From: Aureobasidium sp. EXF-3400
Lineage: Eukaryota; Ascomycota; Dothideomycetes; Dothideales; Saccotheciaceae
Length of the DNA: 64,000 nt
Direction of reading: 5' to 3'
Assembly (NCBI GenBank): GCA_024195585.1
Contig: SWBL01000267.1
Coordinates: 1 to 64,000, forward strand
Shown here: piece after piece, positions 56,426 through 64,000 of the stretch
Position numbering within the stretch: the stretch's first letter is position 1
Layout: each line of letters begins with the position of its first letter
The notes under the pieces: model-generated
Database searches by the model: none
Seen by the model: only the letters and a program-made list of their open reading frames with translations
Told to the model about the DNA's origin: nothing
Translations under genes and position numbers: made by a program

Positions 56426-57142
56426 ATGTACGCCGGACGGCAATTGGCATATGCGCCGACCCCGTATAGTTATACTCCAAATTCGACTCTCTCAGCCACC
56501 ATCAACGTTGACGAGGAGCTCAAACTTGCCAACAACACTGCCGAACGCGACCTCTACGAGTCGCTGGCCGAGATCTACAGCATCATTGTTACTCTAGAGG
56601 CATTGGAAAGGGCTTTTCTTAAGGACTCCATCTCCGAGACAGATTACACCGATACATGCAGCCGTTTGCTGAAGCAGTACAAGTCAAACTTGGCTGACGA
56701 TTCGGTCGCCAGAGCCTTTGCGAGCCTCGACTCCTTCAAGCTGGAATGGAACCTCGAGGTACCTCGTGCCACTGATCGTCTGAAGATTGGTCTGCCCGCT
56801 ACCGTAGAGGCTCCATCACGTGCACCTGGTGCTCCTTCGAGTGGTGGAGCTGGTGCTGCTGCCACTCATATCGTGTCAGCTTCGGAGAACTTCATCACTC
56901 TGTTTGATGCCATCAAGATGAACATGCTCTCCAAGGATACCCTTCACCCTATCCTCGTCGAGGTCATTCAAGCAGTCAACAAGGTCACTGACCAGGATTT
57001 TGAAAACAAGGCCAAAATAGTACAGTGGCTTATCAAACTCAACAGCATGCGCGCTGCTCAAGAACTTACAGACGAAGAAGCTCGCGATTTTCAATTCGAC
57101 ATGAACTTGGCATATGATGGTTTCAAAGCAACTCTCGAGTAA
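56426..57142 (+). CDS. VPS28: ESCRT-I subunit Vps28
   Basis: Intronless 238-aa protein. The N-terminal core domain (about residues 25-130) contains DEELKLANNTAERDLYESLAEIY, the family hallmark, and SETDYTDTCSRLLKQYK. A Gly/Ala/Pro linker follows, then the C-terminal four-helix domain with ENFITLFDAIKMNMLSKD and ELTDEEARDFQFDMNLAY. Vps28 binds Vps23 and Vps37 in ESCRT-I, and its C-terminal domain contacts ESCRT-II, sorting ubiquitinated cargo into multivesicular bodies at endosomes. Length and domain order are normal. Confidence 0.96.
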   Translation: MYAGRQLAYAPTPYSYTPNSTLSATINVDEELKLANNTAERDLYESLAEIYSIIVTLEALERAFLKDSISETDYTDTCSRLLKQYKSNLADDSVARAFASLDSFKLEWNLEVPRATDRLKIGLPATVEAPSRAPGAPSSGGAGAAATHIVSASENFITLFDAIKMNMLSKDTLHPILVEVIQAVNKVTDQDFENKAKIVQWLIKLNSMRAAQELTDEEARDFQFDMNLAYDGFKATLE

Positions 57143-57231
57143 TGATACTGTATGGCTATTCTTCGGCTGATCTGTGCGTCTCCGCGCCTTCTCCAGAATT
57201 GTTTAGAGCGTCACTCTCACGACCACTCAAA

Positions 57232-58413
57232 ATGTCTGATATCACCAACAATCATGCGTCACAGCAGCCAGACGAGGACGACGACATCCTCGACGGTGAG
57301 ACACACTCCAGAAGTTAACAATTGACCTATTCTAATATTCCTCTAGTGCTGGACCTTCCACAAATCTACACCAAGCCTTCATCGCAGCAACTACTAGATA
57401 CACTATCACTACTCAGCTTGAAGCCTCAATCATGGGACAAGACTACAACTCGATCCAAACCTAAAGTACGCTCCAATGGCGTTCCTCAATACCTCACACG
57501 AATCGTCTCGAGCCCGTTAGACTGGATTGAAGATGACGTAGAGAAAGAGAAGATTTGGGATTCTGCTTCATTACGCTTGAGCGAGCGTTCTGGCCGTACC
57601 GGCATGGGTGCTATCAGTCGCTCATTCTCCATACCCCTGGCTGCTGAGCCTATCAATAGCTCAAGTACCATGAGGCCAGTCATCACCAGCTCGCACGATC
57701 AGGACATAGCCATCAAAGTCAGTATTCACGAACCTGCGCTTACTGAAGATAATCTTGGTCTCAAGACATGGGCCTCGTCATTTGTCTTTGCACGCAATTG
57801 GCATACCTTGCGCGATCGCATTCCTCTGAGCTTTGACAAGGATGAAAATGCAACCATCCTGGAACTGGGCGCTGGCACAGGTCTTGTTGGCATTGCCGCA
57901 GCAGCTGTGCTAGGAGCAAAGGTGCTCTTGACCGACCTGCCCGAGATCGTACCGAATCTTGAACGAAACATCACCTCGAATGAAGACATCATCAACTCTA
58001 GGAACGGATCCGCCCGTGCTGCTATGCTTGATTGGACAGTGCCGGAGAAGATCATATATCCCGAAAAGACACATGAGTCAAGGCAACATCTCGCCGCCGA
58101 GGAAGAAAGCTCAACATATCCTCTCATTGTTGCCGCCGACCCGATTTACTCCAAGGAACACCCCGGGTGGTTAGTTCAAACAATCAATTGCCACCTTAGT
58201 CATGTCCCCGATGCTCGTGTATTGATCCAGATACCTATCCGTGAGGCTTACGCGGAAGAGCGCGCTGATCTCAAAGATCGCATGGTTGGTATTGGTCTGG
58301 AACTATGTCACGAGCAGACAGAAACTGGGTACGATGACTGGAGTGATGGACAAGGTGAAGAGCTGAGTGAAGTTGAGTGCTGGTTGGGTATGTGGAAATG
58401 GAAGGACGTATAG
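57232..58413 (+). CDS. Family-16 lysine methyltransferase-like protein
   Basis: Two exons (57232-57295 and 57347-58413) joined by a 51-nt phase-1 intron encode 376 aa starting MSDITNNHASQQ. The SAM-binding motif I is ATILELGAGTGLVGIAAA, and post-motif I is VLLTDLPEIVPNLERNI. A conserved upstream segment is LGLKTWASSFVFARNW, as in methyltransf_16 proteins. PLIVAADPIYSKEHPGWL matches motif IV. Fungal relatives include yeast Efm2 (elongation factor lysine methylation) and fission yeast Rrg1. Protein-lysine methylation is likely, and the exact target is open. Located just after VPS28 in the same direction, with 89 nt between stop and start. Confidence 0.85.
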
Positions 58414-58517
58414 TAACATGCTCCGATTTCGGACGAGTCAATGACTGGTAATCACACTTGATAGCGAAACAGTATCGGGTTGAACTTCTGCGAAGAGAAA
58501 GACCAGATACAACCTAT

Positions 58518-58540
58518 CGGCGCGGCGCGGCGCGGCGCGG
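58518..58540. repeat. (CGCGG) tandem repeat
   Basis: Four perfect CGCGG units after a partial unit. It lies downstream of the methyltransferase gene in a non-coding region. It is a simple sequence repeat and may vary between strains. Confidence 0.8.
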
Positions 58541-58976
58541 GGTGCTGAAGAGGCAATCGCATCGAGTAAACACCCCACAACCTGTCAAAGAACGCGCTAT
58601 CAAACGCTTCTTTCTCTGCCAAGACGAGAATGCAGCGATAGGATTACACGAAACGATCGAGCAAGATTCGACTGGGCGAACGGCTGTTTTGTGGATGAGT
58701 GGATGATAGAGGACGCGCGAACGACGCTGATAAGGAAAGAATGTTGGGCGTTTGTCAGAGCCAATCAGCGGCAAGCATGCCAATCCCAGACCCCAGATTG
58801 CTTCCTTATCAACGACCTCCAACAACGCTGTCCATGTCGATCACTTTCTCCCTCCATCCTTCGTGCGCTGAGAATTGCTACACGCTCGCGATTAATTCTT
58901 CTTCCACCCTAAAGTACAAGGATATTGCAAGCTGTTAGAATATACAGTTGCGTCCCAGATACAAGTCTAGTCATGG

Positions 58977-59190
58977 AGATAGCCTTGATGGGGTTATCTC
59001 TGTGGAAACCACATTCTCCACGGAAGCATTGTGCATCTTTGCAACATACTCCAACAGCATTTAGCAGACCGGAATTGCCTACCCCAACCGTGCTTCCGAG
59101 TTTTGCCATGTGAGATAGAGACCCTGCACTGCGGATCCACTTAAAAAAAGATGGCTGGCAGCACCATTTTGCCGCGGAGGCTTATTATCT
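58977..59190. promoter_or_regulatory. Cluster of GATA-type sites upstream of DUR3
   Basis: HGATAR matches occur at 58977-58982 (AGATAG), 58994-58999 (TTATCT, reverse AGATAA), 59113-59118 (AGATAG) and 59185-59190 (TTATCT). AreA/Nit2 GATA factors activate urea and other nitrogen-source genes through such sites. About one match would be expected by chance in this length, so the enrichment is modest. Confidence 0.4.
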
Positions 59191-59343
59191 CTGAGGTAGC
59201 TCTGAATATCTTCTTTGAGATATAGCAGGGTAACGGCTGCTTTTGTCGCTCTTGCTATAAGACTCTCTTGATCCTCTTGATCCTCTGGTTGTTCTTCCCA
59301 TACCATTTTTTCTTGTCGTTACACCGGGGAATATATATCCACC

Positions 59344-61707
59344 ATGCCCGCTGGACTCACGATCCTCTCTCAAGGCGTGGGCTATGGAGTCGTACTGGGG
59401 GTCGGCGCTTTCTTTGCCCTTGGTATGATGTTCATTACTTGGTCACTCAGAAGATACAACAACGAACTGCAGACCAGTGAGGTCTTCTCTACAGCTGGTA
59501 GAAGTGTCAAGTCTGGTCTCGTGGCTGCTGCTGTGGTAAGTAACAAAAGAACACAGATAGCTTACACCTCCCCGTGTGTTGAAGGATGTCACGTATACCT
59601 ATAACAATGCACAATAGTACTAGGAGTACAGACAGTGTCCACTGAGAAGCGATATCTTATCAGCTCTCCTTGGATACGTCTCGTTTCCGAATACAATTCT
59701 GCCTTTTCATAGCTGCACATGTTACAGACTTCAATATAGGGAGGCATGGTCCCAACAGCCACCAGGTGGCTGCTCTATATTATTTGCACTCAAGAAACAT
59801 GCTGATCGTGCCCTCAAATCTAGATATCCTCGTGGACTTGGGCCGCAACACTCCTACAGTCTTCTGCTGTGGCCTACGATTATGGCGTTTCTGGACCTTT
59901 CTGGTATGCTTCGGGAGCGACGGTCCAAGTCATCCTGTTTGCAACCCTAGCCATCGAACTCAAGCGTCGAGCTCCCAATGCTCATACCTTCCTGGAAGCC
60001 ATCCGTGCCCGCTATGGTGGAATTACTCATGGCGTGTTCATCGTGTTTGGTTTTATGACCAACATCCTGGTTACAGCTATGCTGTTGACAGGCGGTAGTG
60101 CTGTTATTGAGGATCTTACTGGCATGAACCCTGTGGCTGCCTGTTTCCTGCTTCCGGTTGGTGTCGTGGCCTACACAGCGTTCGGTGGTATCAAGGCTAC
60201 CTTCATCACGGACTGGGTGCACACGGTAGTGATCTTGGTCATCATCTTCTTGTTTGCCTTCACGGCGTACTCAACCAACGAGATTCTTGGAAGCCCAGGC
60301 GCTGTGTACGATGCGCTTGTGGCGGCTTCCGCTCGCCATCCCGTTGCGGGCAACGCGCAAGGAAGTTACCTTACCATGCAATCTCGTGAGGGAGGAATCT
60401 TCTTCGTCATCAACCTGGTCGGCAACTTCGGCACTGTCTACCTTGACAATGGATACTGGAACAAGGCTATTGCTGCTTCGCCTGTACATGCTCTTCCTGG
60501 ATATGTCATGGGCGGCTTGACGTGGTTTGCTATTCCCTGGCTTTGTGCTACTACCATGGGTCTTGCAGCCCTAGCTCTCGAAAACAACCCTGTTTTCCCT
60601 ACCTACCCTCTCCGCATGTCACCCGAAGATGTTACTGCCGGTCTGGTACTGCCCAACGCTGCAGTCGCTCTTTTGGGCAAGGGAGGTGCTGCTGCTACTT
60701 TGGTGCTTATCTTCATGGCTGTCACATCTGCTATGTCCGCTGAATTGATCGCCGTGTCGAGTATTTGGACCTACGATATTTACAACACTTATATCAACCC
60801 CAAGGCGCATGGCAAGAACCTCATTTACATGTCTCACGTCAGCTGCGCCGTATTCGCGTTGATCATGGCCGCTTTCTCGACAGGTCTATACTACGCAGGA
60901 ATTGGTATGGGATATATCTACTTGATGATGGGCTGCATCATCGGTGGTGGCGTACTACCCGCCGCTTTGACTTTGCTTTGGTCAGGTCAGAGCTGGGCTG
61001 CAGCAACCTTTTCTCCTATCATCGCCCTTGCATGCGCCCTTATCGGTTGGCTGGTACAAGCAAAGACTCAATACGGCAATCTCTCCGTTGCTTCTACAGG
61101 CTCAAACTACCCCATGCTCGTTGGCAACGTAGTCGCTCTGCTTACACCTGTGGTCACAATTCCCATCCTCTCGCTCGTCTTCCGCACCGAAAAGTATGAC
61201 TGGCAGTCCATGAAACAGATCAGAAGACCAGATGACTCTGATCTCACTGCCGCCGCTCACATGGATCCCGAATTACTACCTGGCGGAGCCCACGGCGAAA
61301 CAGCAGAAGCGCTTGCAGCAGAAGAAGCAGAGCAAAAACATCTTCTCCGCGCTTCCAAGATTGCTCGCACACTGACCGTATGCCTGGCATTGTGCTTCCT
61401 GATCTTGTGGCCTATGCCAATGTATGGCAGTGGTTATATATTCTCCAAGAAGTTCTTCACTGGATGGGTTGTGGTTGCTATCATCTGGTTGTTTGTTACA
61501 GCTGGTTGTGTGGGTATCTACCCTGTGTTTGAGGGACGCAAGACTATCATTAGAACTTTCAAGAGTATGTACTTGGATGCCACGGGCAAGAAGCATCCGG
61601 TCACTCACGGCAGAGCTACTATTGCTGAGACTGCGGTGGCGGAGGAGAAGATGGAAGGAAAAGAGAAGGAAAGAGATGCTGAGGCTGCTATAAGGGACTC
61701 TGACTAG
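59344..61707 (+). CDS. DUR3: Urea permease, sodium:solute symporter family
   Basis: Two exons (59344-59535 and 59824-61707) encode 691 aa, the usual length of fungal Dur3/UreA. The 288-nt phase-0 intron joins GLVAAAV to [24 protein letters not shown], a highly conserved DUR3 stretch. About 15 hydrophobic helices follow, with [51 protein letters not shown] and [21 protein letters not shown]. The C-terminus is charged and cytosolic. It imports urea with protons across the plasma membrane, supplying the urease encoded 44 kb away. GATA-type sites upstream suggest nitrogen control. Identification is secure. Confidence 0.95.
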
Positions 61708-61833
61708 GTTGTGTTTGCCGTCAACAGCAGTAGAGATTAGAGTAGAGACTAGAAGGCATGATGAGGCTGATGATATTTACGATCAATTACAATGTACACA
61801 CGATGTTGATGGAAAGGTTTAACTGTCATAATA

Positions 61834-62721
61834 TCAAGTTCCGATTCTGGTTTCTGTTATTATACCGATTGGAGGACCTCCTTCCATTGAGTCGCCTAAC
61901 TCAACCATAGTTTTGTCATAAACTCTACTCATTTGCATGTGCCAATCATCGTCGTCTTCAACATCATCGACGTTGATGTCTTCAGGTTCGTCATTATCCA
62001 GGATCAAATCACCATCAGCATCGGCGTCTTCTGACAAAGGTTCACGGTCGTCTTGGTCCTCATCAAACTCTCCCTTGTTCACGACTTCGACGACGCATAG
62101 TCTTGTTCTTTCGACCAAACTCTTTATACGGACCTTTTCGGTGCCGCTGACACCACGACCTGTGTTGAAGCCAGGAAGCGTTTCGTCGGTGGCAACATCT
62201 CTGCCTACAATCAACGAAGCAAAGGCATGGTCTAGCTTGCCTAGCAGTCTGAAAAGCGGGCGCGGAGCGAGTGGGAAGGCCGGGATCATTGTATTCACGA
62301 AAAGGGCGAGGTTGATAAGGTAGGGGACCTGCAGAGCTGGAGTGCCGGTGATCCAGATGACGGCAACAAGCTCGTCAACATCTTTTGCTGCCTCGCCAAA
62401 GCTCGAGTAACCCTGTACATCGTTCCACTCGTCTGATTGTTGCAATCTCTTTTCTGTGGCAGGGTCGTTGAGTTGTTCAATCAGTCTGCCCTCTTCGTCC
62501 ATCTCTCGCACACCGCCGCGCCCCAGGGAGGGGTCTCTTTTCGCAAAGCGCCTTTGGATGTGAAGCAGTTGCTGGTCGACATAGCGAATCAATTTGGACT
62601 CCTTGGTGCCACCAGGCTTGAGGGGTGTTCTCCGTGGTTGCGGCAGCGAGTTTGGGGTGTTCGAGGACGCGACTGAGGATGGCGGTGGTGACAGAGGCAC
62701 AAAGCCTCCAGCAAGATCCAT
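61834..62721 (-). CDS. Conserved fungal protein of unknown function
   Basis: Intronless 295-aa protein. It starts MDLAGGFVPLSPPPSS and has a Pro/Ser-rich leader. A helical region follows: SKLIRYVDQQLLHIQRRFAKR, AAKDVDELVAVIWITGTPALQVPYLINLAL, then FRLLGKLDHAFASLI and KVRIKSLVERTRLCVVEV. The C-terminus is acidic (LSEDADADGDLILDNDEPED). I recall the same pattern in other ascomycete genomes, where it is sometimes mislabelled as a meiotic recombination protein, but none of the RecA/Dmc1 ATPase motifs is present here. Function is unknown. It converges with DUR3 across 126 bp. Confidence 0.75.
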   Translation of the reverse strand: MDLAGGFVPLSPPPSSVASSNTPNSLPQPRRTPLKPGGTKESKLIRYVDQQLLHIQRRFAKRDPSLGRGGVREMDEEGRLIEQLNDPATEKRLQQSDEWNDVQGYSSFGEAAKDVDELVAVIWITGTPALQVPYLINLALFVNTMIPAFPLAPRPLFRLLGKLDHAFASLIVGRDVATDETLPGFNTGRGVSGTEKVRIKSLVERTRLCVVEVVNKGEFDEDQDDREPLSEDADADGDLILDNDEPEDINVDDVEDDDDWHMQMSRVYDKTMVELGDSMEGGPPIGIITETRIGT

Positions 62722-63264
62722 GATTTATTGCGTCTGGCAGCAGCGGCAGCACGCGATCTTGGATTATGCAATTGCTATTGCGGCAAGTACGGACGTAAAA
62801 GATCGTAACAGGAAGGTCGCGTCAAAAGGTTACTGTAGCTGTCAACTGTCAACTCGAGCCGTGCGCAAGTCGCCGGACTCGCTCGAAGCCGCGGCACTTT
62901 GAGTCCTTGTTTCGACTGTTGCCGCCAATCATGTCCAGTCTGTCACGACGGACAAGCTCGCGTGCATCCACTCTTGACCGACAACAAGCATATTCATCTC
63001 GTACTCTAAACCATCCTTATCGCCGCAAAGGCCCTCACCTTCCAAAGCCATTCTAGCTCGCTATGGATCTTCATCTATTTCCCCTCCGCCTCTCCCACCG
63101 TTCTGTGTCCCTTGCAGCTGCTCGCCGTCTCAACAGGACGATCATTTCGCCATGAGGAAGTCTGTCATGCTACCTTGTTTGCATATAAGTAGAGTCTTGC
63201 ATCCGTAGAAATCCGTGTTTTGTCTCAGATCAGTCTCTCTCTGCCCAGCTTTCAATTCTCCAAC
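62722..63264. other. Divergent intergenic region before the protease gene
   Basis: 543 bp with no gene. GCATATAAGTAG near 63180 supplies a TATA-like element about 80 nt upstream of the protease start. Confidence 0.5.
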
Positions 63265-64000
63265 ATGAGTGCTGCAAAACTGTTCCTGGTCGCTGGCTTG
63301 CTTGCCAGTGCCTCATATGCCTCGCCCATCCAAGCAAGAACTCCTTATGCGGTCAAAGATTCGCACTTTGTGCCCTCCAAGTGGAGACAGGTTGCTGCTG
63401 CTCCTTCGACTCACAACATTGATCTTCGCATTGCCATCCAGCAAAGCCACTTCAATGAGCTCGAGAGACACCTTTACGAGGGTAAGTCCAACCTCCTCTG
63501 CGAGCTGGAGTACCGATTGCATATGGCTATAGCAATACACAAGAGTTTTGGAGATCAGGGCAGTAGCAAGAGAGCTGAAATCATTAAACTCTCTTTGGCT
63601 ACATCTCTGGTTCAAGAACCATTGTGCATTTCCAGAGCTATATGCATATCACACTTTTGCTCGCGTGGAGGCTGCAAGACCGCTTTATCAAGTATTCTCA
63701 CGTCTGACCAAAAATCCTAGTTTCCGACCCCGACCACTCACGCTACGGCCAACACTTGAGCGAGTATGAAGTAAAGAAACTTGTACAGCCTGCCGAAGAT
63801 TCATTGGCCCTGGTCCATGAGTGGCTGGCCGACAATGGCATAGAGACGAGCCATCTCTCTTACAGTGCAGCCAAGGACTGGATCAAGGTGTCTCTGCCTG
63901 TACACCGCATTGAGAGTCTGCTCGACACCAAGTACAGTGTCTACCGCCATGAGGATGGCTCAGAGACTGTTCGCACACCCCAGTGGTCTCTTCCTGTCCA
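63265..64000 (+). CDS. Sedolisin (S53 tripeptidyl-peptidase type), 5' part only
   Basis: Exon 1 is 63265-63481 and exon 2 starts at 63721 after a 239-nt intron, then runs off the window. A signal peptide (AAKLFLVAGLLASASYA) begins the chain. The visible part is the pro-domain of kumamolisin/sedolisin proteases: HNIDLRIAIQQSHFNELERHLYEVSDPDHSRYGQHLSEYEV, then WLADNGI and VSLPVHRIESLLDTKYSVYRH. The catalytic S53 domain (Ser-Glu-Asp) lies beyond the window. Fungal relatives are secreted tripeptidyl-peptidases acting at acid pH. The junction restores the conserved YEVSDPDHSRYG segment, which fixes the splice sites. Confidence 0.88.

Larger units (their letters stand above)
58414..59343. other. 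Intergenic, DUR3 promoter
   Basis: About 930 bp without a gene. It contains a short GC repeat (58518-58540), four GATA-factor-like sites (58977-59190) and ATATATAT directly before the DUR3 start. Confidence 0.5.

Noticed and set aside
61834..62721. Label of meiotic recombinase for this gene
   Set aside because: No Walker A or B motif or RecA fold signature is visible; the label seen on similar proteins looks like an annotation error.
1..64000. tRNA genes, CRISPR arrays, transposon ends and secondary-metabolite core enzymes
   Set aside because: I looked for B-box sequences, regular repeats, terminal inverted repeats and PKS/NRPS/terpene motifs and saw none that hold up; a tRNAscan and repeat search would be decisive.

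Overview
The window is nuclear DNA from a filamentous ascomycete. Genes are split by short GT-AG introns (mostly 49-111 nt), intergenic gaps are a few hundred bases, and the recognisable proteins are typical of Pezizomycotina: a single-chain fungal urease, a KIN4/KfsA-type kinase, an OTT_1508-like deaminase, a pro-sedolisin and a GPI-type cell-surface protein. Dothideomycetes is my guess at class level, by inference only. I found no tRNA, rRNA, CRISPR array or intact transposon. Exon structures were derived by hand from reading frame, splice sites and family knowledge.

Left part (0-10 kb): two neighbouring genes of unknown function that share a YP-containing repeat and probable mitochondrial leaders, then an accessory group: flavin monooxygenase, bZIP-like factor, NAD(P)-dependent reductase and a cis-CaaD-type tautomerase. 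From 10.6 to 15.4 kb lie LEU2 (with a candidate Leu3 site upstream) and, convergent to it, urease. A gene-poor stretch of about 3.2 kb follows.

Centre (18-45 kb): KIN4-like kinase, a GPI-anchored-type protein, the predicted deaminase, a patatin-type lipase, a KHA1-like K+/H+ antiporter, the divergent pair UTP4 (small-subunit processome) and WDR6/RTT10 (tRNA 2'-O-methylation cofactor), an MFS transporter, and an RRM protein.

Right part (45-64 kb): a DUF2264 protein, a decayed sugar/quinate-type transporter and a secreted GH27 alpha-galactosidase, which may be the remains of a carbohydrate-use locus. Next come two small membrane proteins built from one repeated module, the divergent pair NOC2 and VPS28, a family-16 methyltransferase, the urea permease DUR3, a conserved fungal protein of unknown role, and the 5' part of a sedolisin protease that runs off the window.

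Genes that plausibly work together are urease and DUR3 (urea uptake and hydrolysis, 44 kb apart), UTP4 and NOC2 (ribosome assembly), and perhaps the monooxygenase-reductase-tautomerase group. The least explained items are the YP-repeat pair, the small membrane-module family, the fungal deaminase and the fused RRM gene.
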